A DNA stretch of 11,048 nucleotides, taken from Bacteroidota bacterium. GTDB lineage: Bacteria > Bacteroidota > Ignavibacteria > UBA10030. The position numbers and the translations under genes are program-made. This document shows, one piece after another, positions 1 through 6,062 of the stretch. Position 1 is the stretch's first letter; every line of letters begins with the position of its first letter. Below the pieces are notes generated by a model. It was not told the origin of the DNA and ran no database searches. It saw nothing but the letters and a program-made list of their open reading frames with translations. The DNA lies in NCBI GenBank assembly GCA_003519375.1, contig DOWV01000207.1, positions 1 to 11,048 of the forward strand. The letters are read 5' to 3'.

Positions 1-293
1 AGGAAGACGGGAAGTGCACGGTAACGGAGGATTTCATCTTCTGTCAATATATTCGATGGTGCGGCGTCCATCTCCGTCGCGATCTTCATCCGCGCGACGC
101 CGGTCGCCTTCACGATGGCGTTGACCACGTCCTCTTCCGAAATTCCAAGGATCTCGACGAGGCTCCGCGCTATCCCCTTCTGCCGCGCCACATCTTCGAT
201 CATGGCGCGCTTGGAGTTCAACTGGTCGGATTGAACGATGCGGTCGGCCGAGAGAACTTCCAGGAGCTGCTGTTGCTCGCGGGTCAGTGCCAT
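1..293 (-). CDS. GspE/PilB-type ATPase, N-terminal domain (partial, runs off the left edge)
   Basis: Only the first 97 codons are present and the frame stays open to base 1. The protein begins MALTREQQQLLEVL. It has the look of the N-terminal domain (T2SSE_N/MshEN type) that precedes the motor domain of type II secretion and type IV pilus assembly ATPases: a short helical segment, then a small helical repeat with an ILGISEEDVVNAIVKATGV stretch (residues about 51-69), and a RALPVFL stretch at the cut. In the family this region links the cytoplasmic hexameric ATPase to its membrane partner and in MshE-like members binds cyclic di-GMP. I cannot see the Walker motifs, so this is a family-level call. 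The ATG lies 3 nt after the stop of the zinc-ribbon gene, so it is probably translationally coupled to it. A stand-alone protein with this domain remains possible. Confidence 0.62.
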   Translation of the reverse strand, partial: MALTREQQQLLEVLSADRIVQSDQLNSKRAMIEDVARQKGIARSLVEILGISEEDVVNAIVKATGVARMKIATEMDAAPSNILTEDEILRYRALPVF

Positions 294-296
294 GGA

Positions 297-623
297 TTAC
301 CCAAACAGTTTATCGACGTCATCCTGCCGGAACGTCTTGATGATCGTTTCCTCTTTCTTGAGCGTCCTCCGGAGCGCGAGCAGAATCTCGATTTCCTGAG
401 GTGTGTACTGCTTCATTGCAGCGGAAGATGGGGGGCCGGCGAGGGCGGGCGGTTCATCTTGAAGCGAGAGCGCCAGCGGAGAGCCGCATGATCCGCAGTA
501 GCGATCATCCGGACGGCATGGGACATTGCATTCCGGACAGGCAGTACCAAGCGACGCCCCGCACGAACGGCAGTACCGGCCGTCGTCCGGATTCTCTGCA
601 TTGCATCGGCCGCAGATCATCAT
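297..623 (-). CDS. Small double zinc-ribbon protein with a FliM-like C-terminal peptide
   Basis: A 108-residue protein. The N-terminal half holds two four-cysteine ribbons: C4/C7 with C18/C21, and C29/C32 with C43/C46. Each should bind one zinc, as in DZANK-type zinc ribbons. A Pro/Ala-rich linker (about 57-68) follows, then a charged helix (about 73-97). The last residues, RQDDVDKLFG, match the pattern Q-acidic-acidic-(I/V)-D-x-L-(L/F) of the FliM N-terminal peptide that binds phosphorylated CheY. The start overlaps the stop of the upstream response regulator by 4 nt, and the downstream ATPase starts 3 nt after its stop, so all three genes should be made together. Two ATG codons stand in tandem (623 and 620); the second is better spaced from AAGGTGG. 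A role as an adaptor between the response regulator and the ATPase is inference; the zinc ribbons are read directly. Confidence 0.85.
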   Translation of the reverse strand: MMICGRCNAENPDDGRYCRSCGASLGTACPECNVPCRPDDRYCGSCGSPLALSLQDEPPALAGPPSSAAMKQYTPQEIEILLALRRTLKKEETIIKTFRQDDVDKLFG

Positions 624-1015
624 TCCACCTTCTGTCGGGTTGCGAGGAGGTTGAGGACTTTTTGTACCATTTCCTGAAGCTTGGATTCCTCAAATGGCTT
701 CATCAGATAGTAATCCGCACCGCTTTCTTTGAACTGAAGAACTTTGTCACGTTCAGAGAGCGATGACGTAATGATGACGATGGTATTCACGTTGCGCTTT
801 TTCACTTCGCGCAGGACGGAGAGTCCATCCATTTCGGGCATGATCCCGTCTAGAAAGATTGCGTCAGGCTTGAATGAATCGCATTTCTCCAGGCCGACTT
901 TGCCGTTTTCTGCTGTCTCCACGCCCTCAAAGCCAAACCGCTTCAACAGTTTCGCCATGAGAATCCGGACGTGCGGAGAATCATCGATTGCGAGTGCACG
1001 GTAGCTAGTGGACAT
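620..1015 (-). CDS. CheY-like single-domain response regulator
   Basis: A stand-alone receiver domain of 131 residues with no output domain. The receiver residues are intact: the acidic pair D11-D12 (AIDDS), the phosphoacceptor D56 in FLDGIMPEMDG, the switch T83 (IITSS) and the conserved K106 (MKPFE). It should be phosphorylated by a histidine kinase and act by binding a partner protein. The start at 1015 is preferred because AGGA lies 8 nt upstream. The in-frame ATG at 1021 sits only 2 nt from the same site. The gene leads an operon with the zinc-ribbon protein (4-nt overlap) and the GspE/PilB-like ATPase, which suggests control of a pilus or secretion motor. The divergent PAS kinase at 1362 is a possible partner, but this is not proven by the sequence. 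Confidence 0.92.
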   Translation of the reverse strand: MSTSYRALAIDDSPHVRILMAKLLKRFGFEGVETAENGKVGLEKCDSFKPDAIFLDGIMPEMDGLSVLREVKKRNVNTIVIITSSLSERDKVLQFKESGADYYLMKPFEESKLQEMVQKVLNLLATRQKVE

Positions 1016-1164
1016 AGTCATATTCCTGGGGAATGTTCATTGCGATATTAAGTATTTTCTCCTCAGAATGCCACAAGTTTTTGAAAACTAACGCCCAAGC
1101 TCCTCCGCAACCGGTGATGCGTCGCACCTTGCCATGTGCTGGATTTACTTATTTTGATGCGGCC

Positions 1165-1193
1165 TTGCTATCGCAGGCACTACTCAGTATCCT
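1165..1193 (+). promoter_or_regulatory. Candidate sigma70-like promoter for the PAS histidine kinase
   Basis: TTGCTA (1165-1170), a 17-nt spacer and TATCCT (1188-1193) match 4 of 6 bases each to the housekeeping -35 and -10 consensus. Transcription would begin near 1200 and give a leader of about 160 nt containing the hairpins at 1244-1260 and 1279-1306. The match is modest and the lineage's sigma-factor consensus is unknown. Confidence 0.3.
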
Positions 1194-1243
1194 AAAGCGC
1201 CCTTCCCATCCCTGGCATCGCCCGGCCGGGGAATTCCATTGAA

Positions 1244-1260
1244 GCGATTCAGAGAATCGC
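1244..1260. repeat. 17-bp palindrome, GCGATTC-aga-GAATCGC
   Basis: Two perfect 7-bp arms are separated by three bases, about 100 bp before the kinase start codon. It could be an operator for a dimeric regulator or a hairpin in the mRNA leader. The sequence alone does not decide between them. Confidence 0.5.
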
Positions 1261-1278
1261 AACAACGGGAAGTTCGAG

Positions 1279-1306
1279 AACGAGGGGGCAGCATCGTCCC
1301 CACGTT
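1279..1306 (+). other. Potential leader hairpin upstream of the kinase
   Basis: AACG-A-GGGG pairs with CCCC-A-CGTT across a 10-nt loop (4 bp, A/A mismatch, 4 bp). An alternative outer pairing of ACAACG (1262-1267) with CGTTGT (1303-1308) would enclose this GGGG/CCCC stem and a small GTTC/GAAC hairpin, giving a three-way-junction-like fold. No known riboswitch consensus was recognised. Confidence 0.35.
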
Positions 1307-1343
1307 GTGATGTGAAGCGCCCGGCAGTACAGCGAGGCGCTCA

Positions 1344-1351
1344 GAGGAAGG
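1344..1351 (+). promoter_or_regulatory. Ribosome binding site of the kinase gene
   Basis: GAGGAAGG stands about 10 nt before the ATG at 1362. It supports that start rather than an internal one. Confidence 0.55.
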
Positions 1352-1361
1352 ACTCACGAAT

Positions 1362-2606
1362 ATGAGCTTGCCAGGAAATACTGCAGAAAAAACCGCCGAG
1401 CAAAAAGAATCGCAGGCTCTCCGGCTTATTTCGCGTGCTCCTGAAAGACTCCCGACCGAGTTTGCGCCGGCAGAACGAGCCTCCAGGGAAGAAATTCTGG
1501 CTCAGGCCCGGAAGCTGCCTCAGATCCCCCTGCTTCATAGTTTCATCAGTTCCGTCTTCGATATCGTTCTGGTGCTCAACAAGGAACGACAGATTGTCCT
1601 CGCGAACGACAAGTTCCTGAAATTCGTTGGAGCGCGCGATTCAGGCGCGGCGCTCGGACAGCGGTTTGGCGAAGCGCTGAATTGCATTCACGCGAACGAA
1701 AGCCTCGGCGGGTGCGGGACGTCCGAGTTCTGCCGGGCGTGTGGAGGAATCGGAGCCATCCTCTCAAGCCAGCTCGGGAATGTCTCCGCGCAAGAGTGGC
1801 ACCTTTCGATGAAAGATGTCGTGGAACCTCTTGAACTCAGAGTGTACGCCTCCCCGCTCAAAGAGAACGACTATCAGTTTACCATCTTTGCCGTCTCGGA
1901 TGTGAGCCATGAAAAACGACGACGCGCGCTCGAGCGGATTTTCTTCCACGACGTTCTGAATACGGCGGGCGGCCTTCGTGGATTCGTCGAACTCTTGAAG
2001 CACTCCGATACATCAGAAGCCGAAGAACTCAAAGCTCCCCTCCTTGAACTCGCGACGCAGCTTGTCGAAGAAATCAAGGCACAGCGCGATCTGGTCGCTG
2101 CAGAAAACAACGAACTCTCGATCACGTTCATGCCCACGAAATCGGTTCTGTTCATGCAGGAGCTTCGCGAGACGTACAAGAACCATGACGCCGGCCGATC
2201 CAGGAATATCGAGATCGATGCCGACTCTGTCGACACGGAATTCCTGACCGACCAAACTCTGCTGCGACGTGTCGTCGGAAACATGGTAAAGAACGGACTC
2301 GAAGCATCAGGTGAAGGCGAGACGGTACGGTTGACATGCAAGACAAGCAAGACTGGCATCGAGTTCCTGGTCCTGAACCCGCGCTACATGCCCCGCCACA
2401 TCCAGCTGCAGGTCTTCCAGCGATCGTTTTCAACGAAGGGGCCCAATCGTGGATTGGGAACCTACAGCATGAAGCTGCTCGGCGAGCAGTACCTCCGCGG
2501 AAAGGTCACGTTCACTACATCGGAGGAATTCGGCACCACGTTCAAGATCTGGCTGCCGCTGGTCCGATCGGGACGCCAGAGTGCTCTGGACGAGACTCTC
2601 TGGTGA
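1362..2606 (+). CDS. PAS-domain sensor histidine kinase with a cysteine cluster
   Basis: A 414-residue cytoplasmic kinase; I see no membrane segment or signal peptide. After a charged N-terminal stretch comes a PAS-like domain (about 58-180). It holds the cluster C108, H110, C118, C124, C127 in the pattern CxH-x7-CGT-x3-CxxCG, which could bind a metal or sense redox state. A dimerisation/phosphoacceptor helix follows with H196 in FFHDVLNTAGGL. The catalytic domain has an N-box (N307, N311 in NMVKNGLEAS), an F/G2 region (FSTKGPNRGLGTYSMKLL, 356-373) and a C-terminal GTTFKIWLP strand. The usual DxGxG of the G1 box is replaced by LNPRYMP (338-344). There is no receiver domain, so a separate regulator is needed, and the divergent CheY-like gene is the nearest candidate. 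It is a single gene flanked downstream by a candidate terminator. Confidence 0.9.
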   Translation: MSLPGNTAEKTAEQKESQALRLISRAPERLPTEFAPAERASREEILAQARKLPQIPLLHSFISSVFDIVLVLNKERQIVLANDKFLKFVGARDSGAALGQRFGEALNCIHANESLGGCGTSEFCRACGGIGAILSSQLGNVSAQEWHLSMKDVVEPLELRVYASPLKENDYQFTIFAVSDVSHEKRRRALERIFFHDVLNTAGGLRGFVELLKHSDTSEAEELKAPLLELATQLVEEIKAQRDLVAAENNELSITFMPTKSVLFMQELRETYKNHDAGRSRNIEIDADSVDTEFLTDQTLLRRVVGNMVKNGLEASGEGETVRLTCKTSKTGIEFLVLNPRYMPRHIQLQVFQRSFSTKGPNRGLGTYSMKLLGEQYLRGKVTFTTSEEFGTTFKIWLPLVRSGRQSALDETLW

Positions 2607-2632
2607 TTTCCAGAAAACGAAATTCAATACAA

Positions 2633-2669
2633 GGGGCGATGCAGTCCAACGCATCGGCCTTTTGGTTTT
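2633..2669 (+). terminator. Candidate Rho-independent terminator after the kinase gene
   Basis: A perfect 6-bp stem CGATGC/GCATCG (2637-2642 with 2651-2656) is extended by two G-C pairs across a G/G mismatch. It has an 8-nt loop and is followed by TTTTGGTTTT. It lies about 30 nt after the kinase stop in the gap between convergent genes. The poly-T side points to plus-strand use; the minus-strand gene ending at 2708 gets a much weaker tail from it. Confidence 0.5.
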
Positions 2670-2707
2670 CACGAGCCGACCGTCGACAGGAGACCACCAA
2701 CACAGCA

Positions 2708-5700
2708 CTAGTTCGGTTCGAATGAAGAGCCTGAGTCTTTCAGGATGGAATACACCTGAATCAACAGAGCCAGATCCTGGTCGATCGAACTTCTTCCAAG
2801 GAGCGAGCCGGATAAACTCCCGTACAGATGTTTCTCGACCGACTCTCTCTGCGGGACCGCCTGGTGGAAAACACCCGAGAGCCAGCGTGCTGCATCCGAT
2901 GCTCCGGCTTTTGTCCAGGCACCGATGATCTCCTTCGCTTCGTCGGCCTGTCCCCGGGCCCGCAAGAGAAGCGCTGCAAAGAGCCGATTTATACTCCCGT
3001 CGCGAGAATTCTTGCGTGTGTAGGCAAGAACGGCATCCCCAAGAGTTTTCGCCTCCGCATGATCTCCCGATTTCTCCCTGCACTGCATCTCGAGGAAATC
3101 CTCAAACCTCGTATCGACGTCATATGGTTTCCCGACACCAAGACGCGCGGGCCATGTTTTCGCTTTCGAGAGATACACAATTGCATCCGCCAACCGGCCG
3201 GAACTCATCATCTCCGCGGCTGAGAGGACGCAAGCCTGTCGGTAGAGATCGCGCGAGTACCTCGCCCCTTCGAACGGAAGCACAGTCAGCGTATCGAGTA
3301 TTCTTACGCAGGATTGAGCCTGCCCAACGTAAAGCGAAGTGCGGGAGAGGTCGAAGAGCGCAATGTAGCTGGCAGGAAACGCTTTCGCACCCGCCTGCGC
3401 GACCTGGAACGCCGAAGGAAACAAATTCCGGCTGATGTTGTATTCGACCAGTGAATGATAGGCCCTCCACTCGTTCTTGCCGAGCTCGAGCGCTCTCTTG
3501 TAGTCGTTCAGCGGATCGCCGGTTTTGAGCTGACGGAGGAAGTTGCCTCTGGTCGTGTAGAAGGACCATTCTGTCGGCTCGTTGCGGCAGGAGAGGAATT
3601 CATCTTTGGCCACGTCGGTTCTCTCCTTGCTCCAATAAGCAAGCGCGCGATAGTAGCTGGTCTTCCAATGCGGTTTGAGCTTCTTCGCCCACGTCAGGAT
3701 TTCGGCAGTCTCCTGCCTGAACGGGAAAACCAGATATGTGGGGGCGGAAAGAGCCCTGGTGAGATTCCGATCGACGCTCGTCCGGTCACCATTGAGGCTG
3801 CCAAGATACCCCAGCCAGTAGGAAACGATCGGGTGCGTGGGCGCTTGTTCCAGAACCGTGATCGCATCGGCATACAATCTCAGGCTCAGGTAGAAGCTTG
3901 CCAGTTCGAGATAGCTTTCCGCGGGGAGCTCGCCCTTGAAGAGATCCCTGAAGGCCGAGAGACGCACAGGTGTTCTCTCAACCAGGTAGTGCTCGAACGC
4001 GGCAAGGGGACTCAAAGGATCAAGCGCAGCGAGATGATCCGCCGCGTTCTTCGCATCAGCAACATTGCTCTGCAGCCTGTACAGCACGGCGAGGAGGCGG
4101 CTGGCACGGATGCCGAAACGATCGTAGTCGAGCGACCGCAAGGCGTAAGCCTCCGACGCCGGCCAGTTGTTCTGGATAAACGCGATCTCCGCCATCTCGG
4201 CGTTCGCTGAAGCACGATATTTCATTGATCGGGCAGCGGCACCGAATCCGTCAAGAGCGTCGTAGAGTTTCCCGAGCTTCCGGCAAACAACCCCGTACAC
4301 GAAGTTAGCATCGGGATCATACGCATCGTTGGCCAGTGCTTTGCTTGCATAGGCAAACGCTTTGTCGTATTCCATACGGCGGACGTAAATCTCCGCAGCC
4401 CCCGAAAGGGCGCCGGAATGCGCCGGGTCCTTTTTCAGGCAGGCCTCATACTGTGCCAGTGCGCCGCCGTAATCACGCTGCCGCGCATGCTCCACCGCAC
4501 TCGTAGAGAGACCCTGGACGCTGTTCCAGTCGAAATCTTTGTTCGAGACTTCCGGACGGCTCAGTTTGCGTTCCGCTGCATCACGAGTTCGATACGTCAG
4601 CAGCTCACCGACCTGCACTTCGACCTCCCCTTCTCCATCCACGCGCACTGAATCACGATACACCTGCAGGGGCTTGAGATCGAGATTCTTGCGCATCACT
4701 TCCCTGCCCCGAAACTTCACAACCAGGGGCTGCATCGTCATTCCCAGCGGACAGAATCCGATCTTCAGCGTAGCTCCGGTGCGCTGAACGTTGAGCGTTC
4801 CGCTCAGGTTCGCCTCAACAATTCCACCAATATCCCGAAACGGATACCACGCCTCAACAAAATTCTCTTCACTTGCAGGGGCAAAGAACTGATGCTTGAA
4901 CGGCGTCATCGTACTTCCGCCTGCAGCCTGATTGAAGAGCAGGCCTGATTGGATTTCAACGTATTGTTTGTTGCCCAGTTCCGGATCAGTCAGGAGGTCT
5001 TTCCAGATCTCTCCTTCCCGGGAAAGCGCCCAGATCCAGATCTTCTTGCCCGGTTTATCGGTGTAGGGAGACCAATGAACGACTCCAAAATCGTCCTTTG
5101 CCCAATAGGCGGCATAGGTGTCCGTGTACGTGCCAAGCACGTGGTATGATTTGCTCGATTCGAAGTCATTGCTCGCGTAGCGTGCAAGATCCCTTCCCTC
5201 TGCACTGGAAGGCCACGGGAACGCACCGCCGCCGTGGTCGATGTATCCCGTCCCGGGGTAGACAATACGCAGATCAGGCGACGCATCTGCGGCCGCGTTC
5301 ATCCAGTGATAGAGCGAAGTGTTAAAATCTGTGGGGTTATACCAGAACGACTCCGTTTGGAAATACGCCTTGTCTCTCGGCAGCCTGATTTCCACACGCC
5401 ATTCGGTTCTCGAGGGAAGATCGATCGAGCCGACGATGCAGCTCACACTGCTGTCGGCATTCGTTCGGATCCTGTAATCCACCGGCGTTGCCGTCGCCGG
5501 GGTGTGACCGATATCTCCGAAATTGAACTCGATTCCGCCGGAGGTCCACGGTCCCCGCATGGCAATCTCTCTGAATTTCACCACTTTGTTGAAGTAAATG
5601 AACGCCCTCCCTGTCGATTTCTCGAATGCCCCGAGGATCTTGCCGCCAATCTCAGGGGCTATGAGAACTTTGATGTACGGGTTTTCCAGCGTTACCACTT

Positions 5701-5920
5701 TCCATTCCTTGTCAACAGGCGCGACGCTGTATCCTTCAAATCGAAAATACGGATAGATATTCGACATACGCGCAACGGGATCGGGGTCACCGAAGGGATA
5801 GGTTCTGAAGACTTGCCGGCTCTCCGACACTGTGGCCTGCCGGCCAGGAAGCACCGAACAGGTGGTCATCGAGACAATCAGAACAAGAGCGCTTCGAGTG
5901 AGTGTTTTGAACCTGATCAT
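2708..5920 (-). CDS. Exported DUF5107 domain protein with C-terminal TPR array
   Basis: A 1070-residue protein starting at the ATG at 5920, which has GGAGG 8 nt upstream; the frame could begin at a TTG at 5935, but that codon overlaps the ribosome binding site. An N-terminal Sec-type signal (RFKTLTRSALVLIVSMTTC, hydrophobic core about 10-22) predicts export. No convincing lipobox is seen. The DUF5107 domain (about 75-370) is recognised from NPYIKVLIAPEIGGKI (80-95), RGPWTSGGIEFNFGDIGHTP (122-141) and QYVEIQSGLLFNQ (320-332). This domain is usually compared with carbohydrate-binding mutarotase-like folds. From about 470 to the end are TPR-like helical repeats, ending with the WPARLGVGKPYDVD stretch typical of this architecture. 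The substrate is unknown. It lies 142 nt downstream of the radical SAM gene on the same strand, so co-transcription is possible but not shown. Confidence 0.85.
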   Translation of the reverse strand: MIRFKTLTRSALVLIVSMTTCSVLPGRQATVSESRQVFRTYPFGDPDPVARMSNIYPYFRFEGYSVAPVDKEWKVVTLENPYIKVLIAPEIGGKILGAFEKSTGRAFIYFNKVVKFREIAMRGPWTSGGIEFNFGDIGHTPATATPVDYRIRTNADSSVSCIVGSIDLPSRTEWRVEIRLPRDKAYFQTESFWYNPTDFNTSLYHWMNAAADASPDLRIVYPGTGYIDHGGGAFPWPSSAEGRDLARYASNDFESSKSYHVLGTYTDTYAAYWAKDDFGVVHWSPYTDKPGKKIWIWALSREGEIWKDLLTDPELGNKQYVEIQSGLLFNQAAGGSTMTPFKHQFFAPASEENFVEAWYPFRDIGGIVEANLSGTLNVQRTGATLKIGFCPLGMTMQPLVVKFRGREVMRKNLDLKPLQVYRDSVRVDGEGEVEVQVGELLTYRTRDAAERKLSRPEVSNKDFDWNSVQGLSTSAVEHARQRDYGGALAQYEACLKKDPAHSGALSGAAEIYVRRMEYDKAFAYASKALANDAYDPDANFVYGVVCRKLGKLYDALDGFGAAARSMKYRASANAEMAEIAFIQNNWPASEAYALRSLDYDRFGIRASRLLAVLYRLQSNVADAKNAADHLAALDPLSPLAAFEHYLVERTPVRLSAFRDLFKGELPAESYLELASFYLSLRLYADAITVLEQAPTHPIVSYWLGYLGSLNGDRTSVDRNLTRALSAPTYLVFPFRQETAEILTWAKKLKPHWKTSYYRALAYWSKERTDVAKDEFLSCRNEPTEWSFYTTRGNFLRQLKTGDPLNDYKRALELGKNEWRAYHSLVEYNISRNLFPSAFQVAQAGAKAFPASYIALFDLSRTSLYVGQAQSCVRILDTLTVLPFEGARYSRDLYRQACVLSAAEMMSSGRLADAIVYLSKAKTWPARLGVGKPYDVDTRFEDFLEMQCREKSGDHAEAKTLGDAVLAYTRKNSRDGSINRLFAALLLRARGQADEAKEIIGAWTKAGASDAARWLSGVFHQAVPQRESVEKHLYGSLSGSLLGRSSIDQDLALLIQVYSILKDSGSSFEPN

Positions 5921-5927
5921 GGTTCGC

Positions 5928-5932
5928 GCCTC
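5928..5932 (-). promoter_or_regulatory. Ribosome binding site GGAGG of the DUF5107-TPR gene
   Basis: On the minus strand GGAGG is followed by CGCGAACC and the ATG at 5920. This strong site decides the start in favour of that ATG over the TTG at 5935. Confidence 0.7.
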
Positions 5933-6062
5933 CAATGAGTGATCTTCGAAGTACTATGTGGATGAAACGATATACTGAAGTTGGGTACTGGCTACGATGG
6001 TAACATGTTTTTTGGGAGAAGGAAAACGCATCACGAAGAACCGGGCGAAGGCTGTGCCGGAT

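Larger units (their letters stand above)
1016..1361. other. Divergent intergenic region with several inverted repeats
   Basis: About 340 bp separate the response-regulator operon (minus) from the kinase gene (plus). I see no credible gene here; the open frame at 1033-1242 has no recognisable protein features. The stretch near 1040-1090 is AT-rich and probably holds the minus-strand promoter, although no clear -35/-10 pair stands out. Visible structure includes a 14-bp inverted repeat at 1076-1089, a 10-bp perfect palindrome (CCCGGCCGGG) at 1221-1230, a 17-bp palindrome at 1244-1260 and a hairpin at 1279-1306. The last three would lie in the kinase mRNA leader if the promoter candidate at 1165-1193 is used. 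Confidence 0.7.

Noticed and set aside
1033..1242. Small plus-strand open frame in the divergent intergenic region
   Set aside because: There is no ribosome binding site, no recognisable protein character, and it runs through a candidate promoter and palindromes.
2430..3083. Minus-strand open frame of 217 codons spanning the convergent gap
   Set aside because: It overlaps the end of the DUF5107-TPR gene in another frame and the kinase gene on the opposite strand, with low-complexity shadow sequence.
3455..4210. Plus-strand open frame of 251 codons opposite the DUF5107-TPR gene
   Set aside because: It is antisense to a long protein with clear domains, has no recognisable motif or ribosome binding site, and is of the kind produced by high-GC codon bias.
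5234..5938. Plus-strand open frame of 234 codons antisense to the DUF5107 domain
   Set aside because: It overlaps the conserved DUF5107 motifs on the other strand and shows no protein family features.
5921..6062. Possible terminator between the radical SAM and DUF5107-TPR genes (CCGG...CCGG stem followed by TTCTTCG)
   Set aside because: The stem is only 4 bp with a T/T mismatch and there is no run of T residues directly after it. The later CCCAAAAAACATG stretch has no stem.
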